DNA of 64,000 nt from Roseicella sp. DB1501 (lineage in GTDB: Bacteria > Pseudomonadota > Alphaproteobacteria > Acetobacterales > Acetobacteraceae): contig NZ_JABFHG010000003.1 in NCBI RefSeq assembly GCF_013112485.1, positions 496,001 to 560,000 on the forward strand. The letters run 5' to 3'. How positions within the stretch are numbered: position 1 is the stretch's first letter; every line of letters begins with the position of its first letter. Below are positions 50,893-59,900 of the stretch, in pieces. The notes below the pieces were generated by a model that saw nothing but the letters and a program-made list of their open reading frames with translations, had not been told where the DNA came from and made no database searches. The position numbers and the translations under genes were made by a program.

Positions 50893-51305
50893 GGCGCCGG
50901 CCCTTCTGGCTTGTGTTGTGCGGCCTGGCGCTCGATCTCCCTCACGAGGGGCAGGGCGGCGGTGATGAAGCCCGACAGCCATTGCACGGCGTCGCCGCCG
51001 TCGATCGGCTCATCGGCCCTGACGGCTTCGCCCCAATGATCGACAGCCGACTGGAGCATGCCGAGCATCGCCTTGGCGAAGTGCTGGGGTATCTCCCCCT
51101 GCGGGAAGTCGATAACGACGCCATCGGAGTCCCCCGCTACGTCCACCAAGGCGGCAAAACTGCGACCATCGCAATCCTCGACGAGATCAGCTTCGCTCGT
51201 CGGCCTGTCATGCCCCAGATAGGCGGCGTGGGAAGGGCTTTCGGCTGAGATGCCGTTAAATTTCACCCGCATTTCGCGGTATATGGTGACATCGTAGTTC
51301 GGCAT
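50889..51305 (-). CDS. Hypothetical protein
   Basis: 138 aa from ATG 51305, chosen for the perfect AGAAAGAAGGAGAT leader. Begins MPNYDVTIYREMRVKFNGI, then acidic, with a helical C-terminus. No family recognised. Confidence 0.6.
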   Translation of the reverse strand: MPNYDVTIYREMRVKFNGISAESPSHAAYLGHDRPTSEADLVEDCDGRSFAALVDVAGDSDGVVIDFPQGEIPQHFAKAMLGMLQSAVDHWGEAVRADEPIDGGDAVQWLSGFITAALPLVREIERQAAQHKPEGPAP

Positions 51306-51332
51306 ATCTCCTTCTTTCTCCGGCTGGGCCGG
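51306..51332 (-). promoter_or_regulatory. Start-associated leader motif (minus strand)
   Basis: On the minus strand CCGGC-CCA-GCCGG, 5 bp perfect, runs directly into AGAAAGAAGGAGAT and ATG 51305. Confidence 0.7.
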
Positions 51333-51333
51333 C

Positions 51334-52518
51334 TCAGTCTTTGTACGGATCGCGTGTATCACTGCCTGCCATGCAGACGATGATCGGGGTCAACCTGTGT
51401 TCCACGGCGATGCTGTCGCTGTGGAAGGCCAGAACCTCGTCCAGCTTCTTGTAGCAACCCGGCGCTTCATCAGCCCCGGAGCCGAATAGGTGGATCCTGT
51501 TCGCCTTCATCTCCTCCCGCATCGCGTCCTCATCAATTAGGCCCGGAGCAACGCGGACGCGGTTGCGTCCCCAGCCTTTGAATTTCCCTGCCGCTTGAGT
51601 GCGAGAAAGGACGCGGCCTGCTCCATGCACTGTCGAGTACAGGTTTTCTTTGGCAGATGGTGTATCCAATCCACGCACGATCACGCTTTGGTCCGCCATC
51701 GTCGAACCGATGAAACTGCGCTGGTCGGGAAAGGCCGGTGTCGAGCCTTTGCGGACGACGAAATACTTGTCGCCGTCGTGTTCCTCGATCCAGGCGAAGT
51801 TATGGTGGTTGTGGACCTCATCAATCCAGTGATCGCCACCTTGGATGATCTTCGAAACTGTCTTGCAGACCCAATCCCGCCCCGCATAGGCGTACTTCCC
51901 GCCCAGCGTCATGGCCTCGTAGTAGGCTTGGCCAACATCGGAATTCATGTCCACGATGCAGGGATCGGCGTCCATAGCATCTTTGGCGCCAAGTTTCTTC
52001 AGGAAGTGCGTCGTTGCCTTATGGCCAAGACCGCGGCTGCCGAAGTGGACGCCGATCCAAACGAAGTCGTCCTCATCGCGGAAGACGTCAACATAGTGAT
52101 TGCCTGATCCCACGGTGCCGAGCTGCGCAGCGGCAAGGTCTTTCAAACCAGCCAGGGCTTCGTTCTCCCAGTTGGCGTCAGTGTCGAGGAATTCGGCTTC
52201 AACCGGCATTTCGTTGACCCGCCCGACACCAAAGCTGATGGTGCGGTTGATCTCCCGCCCTAGTTCCTTCCAGCGGTCATGGCTCATCTCGCTGGCCTTG
52301 AGAGGCAGTTTCACCGCCATGTTGCCGCAGGCGATGTCGAAGCCTACTCCGGAGATTGAGATGCGGTCTTTGTATGCAGCTACGCCGCCGATTGGATGGC
52401 CGTACCCTAAGTGATTGTCGGCGCACAGCACGCCATAATCAGCCTGCTCCATGACCTTCTTCATCTGGTCAAGTGTTTTTTCCTCGACCTCTCCGTTTAC
52501 TTTAAGCCGCTTTTCCAT
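51334..52518 (-). CDS. rtcB: RtcB-family RNA ligase
   Basis: 394 aa. GVGFDIACGNMAVKL, LGTVGSGNHYVDVF, IGVHFGSRGLGH, VHNHHNFAW and STVHGAGRVLSRTQAAGKFKG are hallmark RtcB blocks; the His in VHGAGR is the GMP-accepting residue and metal-binding His/Cys are kept. RtcB joins 2',3'-cyclic phosphate and 5'-OH RNA ends with GTP and Mn, repairing tRNA cut by nucleases. No RtcR or archease gene is adjacent. The 5' end overlaps the HNH gene by 17 bp. Confidence 0.9.
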   Translation of the reverse strand: MEKRLKVNGEVEEKTLDQMKKVMEQADYGVLCADNHLGYGHPIGGVAAYKDRISISGVGFDIACGNMAVKLPLKASEMSHDRWKELGREINRTISFGVGRVNEMPVEAEFLDTDANWENEALAGLKDLAAAQLGTVGSGNHYVDVFRDEDDFVWIGVHFGSRGLGHKATTHFLKKLGAKDAMDADPCIVDMNSDVGQAYYEAMTLGGKYAYAGRDWVCKTVSKIIQGGDHWIDEVHNHHNFAWIEEHDGDKYFVVRKGSTPAFPDQRSFIGSTMADQSVIVRGLDTPSAKENLYSTVHGAGRVLSRTQAAGKFKGWGRNRVRVAPGLIDEDAMREEMKANRIHLFGSGADEAPGCYKKLDEVLAFHSDSIAVEHRLTPIIVCMAGSDTRDPYKD

Positions 52519-52960
52519 GTTTACTCCGATTCTTGGTTCTTAACCTATGGCAGTTTGAGCAAACAACATCGCACTTGGCGATCTCGTCAATTATATCTTG
52601 GTACGACCGATAAACCGCCCGCGTTGCGTGACAGAGATTGAAGATTTTTTTGCCCCGAACGTGGTCAAAGTCCATGCAAACTCTGTCATATTTCTCGCCG
52701 CAGTCCATACATGGCACATCCTTAGCGGCAAAGATGTATTGGTCAATCCGTTGCCGCCTTTCTTTGGCGTATTTGCGCTGCTGCTCTTTCCTCCGCTCTA
52801 AATAGAGAGGATCCGTATTTTTCCTGCGTTTGTATGCCCGCGAGTGCTCCTGGTATCTTTCTGGATTTGCCGCTCTTTTCTTTCTCCCGTAAATAGCCTC
52901 ACGACTCTCGGAAACCGTTCGCTCTGGACCCATAGTAGACGTGGCAGTGACGCGTAGCAA
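52502..52960 (-). CDS. HNH endonuclease
   Basis: 152 aa from TTG 52960 (ATG 52933 possible). A basic N-terminal helical region (RRKEQQRKYAKERRQRI) precedes CMDCGEKYDRVCMDFDHVRGKK, then CDVVCSNCHRLRTKNR: a zinc-stabilised HNH fold with H in DFDHV and N-H in SNCHR. Probably a free-standing homing-type or phage HNH. An in-frame stop lies just upstream, and the leader-associated ATG at 52973 is in another frame, so the start may have been shifted. Confidence 0.75.
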   Translation of the reverse strand: MLRVTATSTMGPERTVSESREAIYGRKKRAANPERYQEHSRAYKRRKNTDPLYLERRKEQQRKYAKERRQRIDQYIFAAKDVPCMDCGEKYDRVCMDFDHVRGKKIFNLCHATRAVYRSYQDIIDEIAKCDVVCSNCHRLRTKNRSKHGKAA

Positions 52961-53391
52961 AGTTTCCTAACATCTTTCTCCACCGATCCCCGGTGGGGGG
53001 GGGGGTACGAATCCAACTTTGTGAAATCGACGCTTTCTGAATAATATCCGTTTGATGATCCATACCAGCGCACCGTTACGCTGCCCTTCACGGTGGCAAA
53101 CTCATAAAAGGTCCAGGTGAAGCTGTCCTGGTAGTCAGGAACCGTAACATCAGGAGGATTTTCATCGCGGAATTCCCGCTCTTCTGCTTTGATTATTGGG
53201 GACCCGACCAAGTCATTCAGGTCGCCGCAGACATCCTCAATCTGGACGCTCTCACAGCAGCTTTGTGAATGATAAAGCTTAAAACGTTCGCCACTGTCGG
53301 CCTCAAAATGAAGCTCGTCATCGCCGGACTTTTCGACTTTGATCAGCGTCTTGCCTAGTAAAGTGTCTAAATTGCAGTTATCGCCCCACAT
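52798..53391 (-). CDS. DUF7448-like hypothetical with a read-through C-terminus
   Basis: 197 aa as read. The first ~125 residues look like a coherent domain: NCNLDTLLGKTLIKVE, ADSGERFKLYHSQSCCESV and WYGSSNGYYSESVDF, a pattern I associate with a phage DUF. After DSYPPP, at an 11-C run (52985-52995), the frame runs through the next leader and into the HNH gene; that tail is unlikely to be native. A one-base length change in the run would end the protein soon after. Confidence 0.6.
   Translation of the reverse strand: MWGDNCNLDTLLGKTLIKVEKSGDDELHFEADSGERFKLYHSQSCCESVQIEDVCGDLNDLVGSPIIKAEEREFRDENPPDVTVPDYQDSFTWTFYEFATVKGSVTVRWYGSSNGYYSESVDFTKLDSYPPPHRGSVEKDVRKLCYASLPRLLWVQSERFPRVVRLFTGERKERQIQKDTRSTRGHTNAGKIRILSI
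52974..52996 (-). promoter_or_regulatory. Start-associated leader motif (minus strand)
   Basis: CCACCG-GGGAT-CGGTGG (6 bp perfect) followed by AGAAAG and an ATG at 52973 that opens only 24 codons. It abuts an 11-bp C-run (minus strand). Confidence 0.55.
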
Positions 53392-53423
53392 AATCTCCTT
53401 CTTTCTCCACTAGTCCCCGGTGG
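53392..53423 (-). promoter_or_regulatory. Start-associated leader motif (minus strand)
   Basis: CCAC / GTGG (4 bp) with CCGGGGACTA between, then AGAAAGAAGGAGATT and ATG 53391. Confidence 0.6.
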
Positions 53424-53427
53424 CGGG

Positions 53428-53655
53428 CTAATCCTTCTTACCTGGCCGCAAAGCTCGATCTAAAATGAACCTAATCTCGCCGCCTTTGGTGCGCCCGTTC
53501 TTTTTCGCGCTGGCCTTCAACAAAGCCATAAGCGATTTCGGAGCCTTAAAAGATGTCGGAACCAATGGATCATTCATGTCAAAAAGATAATACAAGGTAT
53601 TACCAATGTCGCGGCTTTTGTGAGCAATATTCTTTCGTTTTACGGAGGCAGCCAT
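53428..53655 (-). CDS. Small ribbon-helix-helix-like protein
   Basis: About 75 aa from ATG 53655, although ATG 53577 would give a 49-aa version. PTSFKAPKSLMALLKASAKKNGRTKGGEIRFILDRAL fits a ribbon-helix-helix DNA-binding domain. The longer start shares the palindromic CATG with the divergent gene on the other strand. Confidence 0.5.
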   Translation of the reverse strand: MAASVKRKNIAHKSRDIGNTLYYLFDMNDPLVPTSFKAPKSLMALLKASAKKNGRTKGGEIRFILDRALRPGKKD

Positions 53656-53929
53656 GCCCAACAAACCCGACCCCGAGACCTATGCCCGCTACGTCGAAGC
53701 CATCCATGAGGCCTGGTTCGCGGCCATCGCGATGACCGGCTGCGTCGAATGCGCGATGCGTCAGATCATCGGGGAAGTGACCGAGTTCGCAGCGATCAGG
53801 GCTGACCGCATCGAGGACATGCCGCAGCCCGACGACCCATCGATCCGCTGCGGCAAGTGCGATACGAAGCCGTTCCCCTCCCTGACCAGCCCGTTGCGCG
53901 TCAGGCTGGTGGAGCGCGTTCAGTCCTGA
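53654..53929 (+). CDS. Hypothetical protein
   Basis: 91 aa from ATG 53654 with GGAGGC before it. Has CVECAMRQIIGEVTEF and RCGKCDTKPF Cys pairs. Ends 4 bp before the convergent stop of the DarB-like gene. No family recognised. Confidence 0.55.
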   Translation: MPNKPDPETYARYVEAIHEAWFAAIAMTGCVECAMRQIIGEVTEFAAIRADRIEDMPQPDDPSIRCGKCDTKPFPSLTSPLRVRLVERVQS

Positions 53930-53932
53930 TCC

Positions 53933-56900
53933 TCAAAACAGGCTCAGCTGCACCGGCCTCGCCGCGGTGCTCTTTGGCTTGGGTTGAGGTTTCGGCTTGT
54001 TCGGTTCGAACAGCGAGGCCTGGAATGCCTCGACCAGTACGCCAGGCTTCTCGACACGCGGCGGCGGTGGCTCGACCTCGACCGGCTGAACAGGCTCAGG
54101 AATGGCAGGGGTAGGAACCACGATTGGAACCGGTTCGGGCTCTGGGACCGCCTCAGCCGCAGCCACCACCTCCGGCGCGCCCTTCATCGCCTTGTAGCCA
54201 TCCACCAGCGCGTCGATGCGCTCCCGCCCTTCGGTGCCGGCGAGCAGTCCCTCGAGCTCGGTCCTGATCGCTTCCAGCGCGCGCAGCCGGTCCTCCTGCT
54301 CGAACGGCAGGCCGACCCGGTCCTTGAACGCGGCGAGTTGGCCGATTTTGATCCGGCGCGTTTCCAGCGCGGCCTCGGCCTGACGCGGCATCTGCTCGAC
54401 CAGGTAGTCGATCCTGTTCAACAGGGATCCGGCGGCGATGGCCTTGAAATCGAGGAAGTGCGATGTCCGCCCTTCGACGACCAGGTCCGGCGTGACGCCC
54501 TTCTGTGCCTCCACGGACAGGGTGAATCCGCGATAGCTCCCCACCGGCCACCGGTGCGCCTTCTCGCTGGCATTGGAGAGATGCTGCTTCAGCACCAGGT
54601 TCATGGCCTCGGTGGCCTTGTCCCGGTCGCTGTAGCTGCGACCGGCCACGGCGACGGCCTTGCTCCCGGCGCCGGCATGGTCAGCGGTCAGGGCCTCGGC
54701 GCGCTCCTGCAGGCGCACGATGTCGTCCGGCAGGCTGCGGACCTGTTGCCGCGCCCGGTATTGATCGTCTGCATGCGAGCGTTTCAGCAGGGCAAGCCGC
54801 TGGATGTCGGCCTCGATCTCGGCAAGGGTCAGGACGGCCGGATTGCCCGAGGCAAGGGCCTTGACCTCGGCGAAGCTCAGTTCGGCACCGCCGATGTCGT
54901 CGGCGCGCCTGACGCCGAGATCGCCCTTCATGATCTGGCTGATGAATCGCGCCTTGGTTTCCAGCGTCTGCCACATATAGGCGTCGAACGATCCTTCCGT
55001 GACATAGCGGTAAATCTCGACTTCGTCCCAGCTGTTGCCCTGGCGGAGAATGCGGCCGTCGCGCTGTTCGATCTCCGCCGGCTTCCATGGCGCGTCGATG
55101 TCGTGCTTCGCCACAAGTCGCTGCTGGACGTTGGTTCCCGTTCCCATCTTGGCTGTCGATCCAAGCAGGAACCGCACGGTCCCGGCGCGCATCTTGGAGA
55201 ACAGGGCGGCTTTCTTCGCGTCGGTGTCGGCATCCCCGATATTGGCGATTTGCTCGCGCGGGACACCGCGCTCCACCAGCAAGTCGATAACCTCGTCATA
55301 GACGGAAAAGCCCCAGTCAGTCGGGTTCACGCCGATGTCGCTGAAAATCATTTGGGTGCCGCGGCGGTCTGCTGTGCGTTCCCAGATGGCGACCGCGTTC
55401 TCAATCAGCGCGGCGATCTTGCCGTCCGGTGACGCTTCTCCGGGCTCGATAAGGCGGGGATCGAGCGCAAGCTTGCGGCCGTCGGTGGTGATCTTGAGGG
55501 CATTGTCGTCCCTTGGATCGACGCCGCCCTGCCTGATCTTCTCATACCGCTTGACCAGCGCGGTCTGGATGTCCTTCTGCCGCTCCGTCATCGGGACAGA
55601 GACGACGATGGCCTTGCCCGATTTCAGGCGCGGGACAGGCAGCTTGAGCATTTCTGCCGTCTGCACATCGGCGAACATGCGGAACTGCTGCTGCAGCTCG
55701 GGCAGATTGATGAACTTCGCGAACCGGCTGCGCGGTTTCAGTGTTGCCCCGTCCGGGCTGATCTCCATGGCGTCGACAACTTCGCCGAACGATGCGGCCC
55801 ATGCGTCGAAGTGGGCGATGCCGCGATCTTCCAATGCCGACAGGGCGAGGTAACGCTGCATCGTGTACATCTCGACCATCGTGTTCGAGATCGGCGTCCC
55901 GGTGGCGAAGACGAGACCACGGCCCGGCGTCAGGCCGTCGAGGTAGCGAGATTTCATGTAGAGGTCGAATGACCGTTGGGAACCGGTGGTCTGGATGCCG
56001 GCGACACGCTCCATCTTGGTCGGCGTTTCGAGGTTCTTGAACAGATGGCAGTTTGAAACCAACGTTCCGTTGGCGAAGTAGTTATGGTTGTCCGCTACCT
56101 CGATGTCGTAAACGACTGAATGCGCTCGACCACAGAAGCGGTATTCTCCATCACTTCCTGGTTTGAGAACCGCAACACCGACCACCCGAGAAGGGACAAG
56201 GCTTTGTCCTTCTTCGCATCCCGTGCCTGTGCTTTGACCGAGTTGTGGCTGTTCCCATCTATCTCCACCACCAGCATGCGGTCTTTGTCGGAAAGGTCCG
56301 CCTTGTAGTGTTTCGCTAAGTTCGGAATCAGATGCCGAATGGTCTTGGTTGATATGGGCAGCTCCGTCGTCATCCCAGTTCTCTCTGCCAACAGAATTTG
56401 AGGAACGGTCAGATGGCCATTGCCACCGCGCATCTTCGGTCTGTGACCAATCGCTCGAAGAGTCTGTGCAGACTTCTTGTTTACCACCGCCTTTTCTTCT
56501 TCGCTGGCTGTGTTCCACCAGTTCCGCAGCGCAGGATTCGACTTCCCTTTCCAGTACCCCCCGTGTGCCGCATAATGCTCCTTCATAGAGGCGCTGAATT
56601 TCTCTTCCGAAAGCGGGTTCGCCCGCTGCGCCTTCATCTTGCACGTTATGCTGCAGAATTCCCGATGTTGAAAAACCTTCCTGCTTGTCACTTCGAAGCT
56701 GAACGGTTCCTCGCACACTTGGCAAGTCCGCGTTATGGTCCGAAACGCGGACTTGCATGCCTCCGAGCAATGTTCCGGCTTCGGCCCTGGACCTGCTAAG
56801 CTCAGATCGAATTCCTTGTCGCACTGTAAGCAGTGGATCATTCGAGGTGAGGTCGCCCGCCTTTTTGTAGCCGCTTCCGTCGACCCAGATTTTATGGCTT

Positions 56901-59900
56901 GGCGTGCAGATGAATGACCCATGGTCGTGAAATACCTCAATAAGCGGTGTGTGACGTCTGTTGGAATACCAATTTACAATTGGCTTCCACTCTATCTCAC
57001 CACTACAAGAATTTCGAGATATTACGCGAGCAGAAATGCGTTTTTCTACAATCTCGCCGATTTTAAGCAACCCGCGATCAGTCTCGACAAGAGTGTCGAA
57101 GGAAAAGCACTCGTCGACGTAGATCTGATCAACCCCTAGATCATCGAATACCAGTCCATCATCTTTCTTATCTTCCGCCTGCAGCTCCTTAAGCTTCTCT
57201 TCGTAAGCCACTTTCCGCTTTTCGATCTGCTTAATCATTGTGCTGCGCGAGCGCGATCCGCCGCCATCGCCAGTGTTCTTGGCTTCAATCAGAAGGGCTT
57301 CGTACTGCTCGATCTGCTGTTCTATAAACTGTTCCTGGAACTCGGCAGATAGACCGATGCGCTCGAAGCTGCTGTGCGTGACGACAACTGCGTCCCAGTC
57401 ACCCGTCGCAACCTTCGCCGTCAGAAGCTTCCTGCGGTCCTTAGCCAGGTCCTCTTTTCCGGCGACCAGCAGTTTAGCGTTGGGGTATATCTGCAAAAAC
57501 TCTCGGCTAAATTGCTCAAGCATATGATTTGGCACGGCGAGCATGGGCTTCCGGATTAATCCAGTTTGTCGCATCTTCATTGCCGATATTACAAAACAGG
57601 CCGTTTTGCCAGCTCCGACCACATGAGCGAGCAAAGTGTTCCCGCTGGTCATGGTCCGCCACACAGCATCGATCTGATGCTTCCTCGGCCTAAACGCCTG
57701 GCTCATCCCCGGAAACGTCAGGTGCGCCCCGTCGTACTGCCGCAGCCTGATATTGTTGAAGCCGTCGTTGTAGATCCTGACCAGCCGTTCGGCCCGCTCC
57801 GGATCGCTGAACACCCAAGATCCGAACCGCTGTTTGATGCGCTTCTGTTTCTCACGGGCGGCAATGGTGGCTTCCTGGTTCAGGACGCGCTTTGTGGAAT
57901 CGCCGTCCCTGATTTCGTCGAAAATCGAAGGCGTTTTCAGGTTCAATGCCTGATCGAACAAGGTGAGCCCGTCGATGCGCGGCGTCCCGAACTCGCTGAT
58001 GTTGGTGACGGCGCTCTTGGCCTGATAGGTCGCATCGACCGTCCAGATGGCATCCTTCGGCAGGTGCGCGATCGAGATGGCGGACGGCGTCACACCGAAC
58101 AACTCGACCGCGAAGGCCTCGAGATCGGACACCGGCAGCCACGGCGCGCCGAGATTGGCGTCGATGTCGCCTGGCAGCAGATCCTCGGGCTGGACGGCTT
58201 CAAGGGCGGCGACGTTGCGCGGGTGCCTGCCCGATGCTTTTGCCTCGGCAAGCTTCTTTCTGACGTTGCCCGACAGGTAGGCGTCGCGCGTCTCGTACTC
58301 GCCCGATACCGGATCCTGGAACAGCAGCTCGCCGAGCTCGGCCAGCACGACATCCTGCGTCGATGCATAGAGCCGGGCGATATAGTCGATATCGACCCGG
58401 CCCCGTTCATTGAGGCAGACCAGCAGCCCTTCCTCGGCGGATGTGACGCGCTCGACCTTGCGGGCCGGGCCAACGACGTCGCGGGTCATGATCGCCGCTT
58501 TTTTGGCTTTCCCGGTCTCCTCGTCGTAATCCTCGAGGGACATGACCAGGTAGGCGTCCGGATCCTCGCGGAACTTGACCAGGTTCGGCATGCGCCTGAC
58601 CTCGTTGCCCTGCGCATTGGTCGAGAAGGTCGTCTTGTTGATCGGGCCATAGGCATAGGCGAAGCCGTCATAGGCGCGGTTCAGGGCCTTGCGCGCCGCC
58701 TCCCTGTCCGCTTCCGGCTTGCCCTCGTTCTGGGTCCTCAGCACGGTACGGGCGAGGTCGCGCAGCCGGATCAGGGCGGCGAGACGCGGCCCCATCTGGC
58801 CGGTCCCCTTGGCCGACAGGGCGCGCTCGCCATGCTTGACCGGGACGATCTCGCCGGCCTCAACCTGCAGAATGGCGCCGTCGTCGGCAATGCTGAAGGA
58901 GCCTTCGCCAAGCCCCACCGGGACCGCTTGGCGCATCTCCTCCCGCTGGGCCGCGAAGATGCCCTCAGGAAGCGCCTTCAGGGCTGACCAGAGCCGTTCC
59001 TGATAGTCCGGCGCGCTGCGGACCCTGAGCGTATCCTGCCCGTACTGGCCGTGATCCAGGGCCATGTTGCCAAGGATCATCTCGGGGTGCTCGATGAACC
59101 AGCTGTTGATATCGACCGTCCGGCCGTCGCTGAGCGGGAAGGGCGCTACTTTGGTCCAGCCGCGGTCGCCACCCTCGCGCTTTTGCAGGAAGACGATGTC
59201 GGTGACGACGCGCGTCCCCTGATCCTTGAAGGCGTCGTCGGGCAGGCGGATTGCGCCGAGGAATTGCGTCCGGTCGGCGAGGTACTCGCGCGCAGCACCA
59301 TTGATCTTGTCCAAGGTGTAGCGGCTGGTCACCAACGCCAGTACGCCGCCGGGGGCGAGGGCATCGGCCGTCTTGGCGAAGAAGAAGTCATGCAGCGAGA
59401 AGCGGTGGGAGCCGTACTCCATGTGGACATCACCGAAGGGAATATTGCCAATGGCCGCGTCGAGCGAGGGTAACCGGCTGTCGCGGAAATTCTCGATGCG
59501 GATGTCCTGGTCGGGATAGAGCAGGCGAGCGATGCGGCCGGACAGGCTGTCCATCTCGACGCCGATGAAGCGCATGCCGTCAGGGGCATGGCCCATGAAA
59601 TTTCCGACGCCGCAGCCGGGCTCGATGACCAAGGCACTATCCGGCAACCCCATGCGCTTGAGCCCAGCGAACGCGGCGCGCATGACGACGGGCGATGTGT
59701 AGAATGCATTGAAGACGCTGCGCTTGGCCGAACTGTACTCGTCTGGCGTCAGTATCCCGGCGAGTTCCTGCCCCAGATCCTCCCAGCCTTGCCTAAAAAT
59801 CTTGGTCGCCGGATCGGGGAAGATCGAATTCGCCACGCATCCGAAGCCGGGAAATCGCCTGAGGGTGTCTTTTTCGGTGGCGGTGGCTTGGCGTCCCTCC

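Noticed and set aside
53984-55432. Long plus-strand frames opposite the DarB-like gene, including one near 57566-58987
   Set aside because: The minus strand has conserved methyltransferase and helicase motifs; the plus frames have no recognisable domain and no convincing start signals.
56095-56940. The nested endonuclease as a mere shadow of the helicase frame
   Set aside because: Considered and rejected: it has paired zinc cysteines and a Vsr-like nuclease core, whereas the other frame in this interval is featureless.
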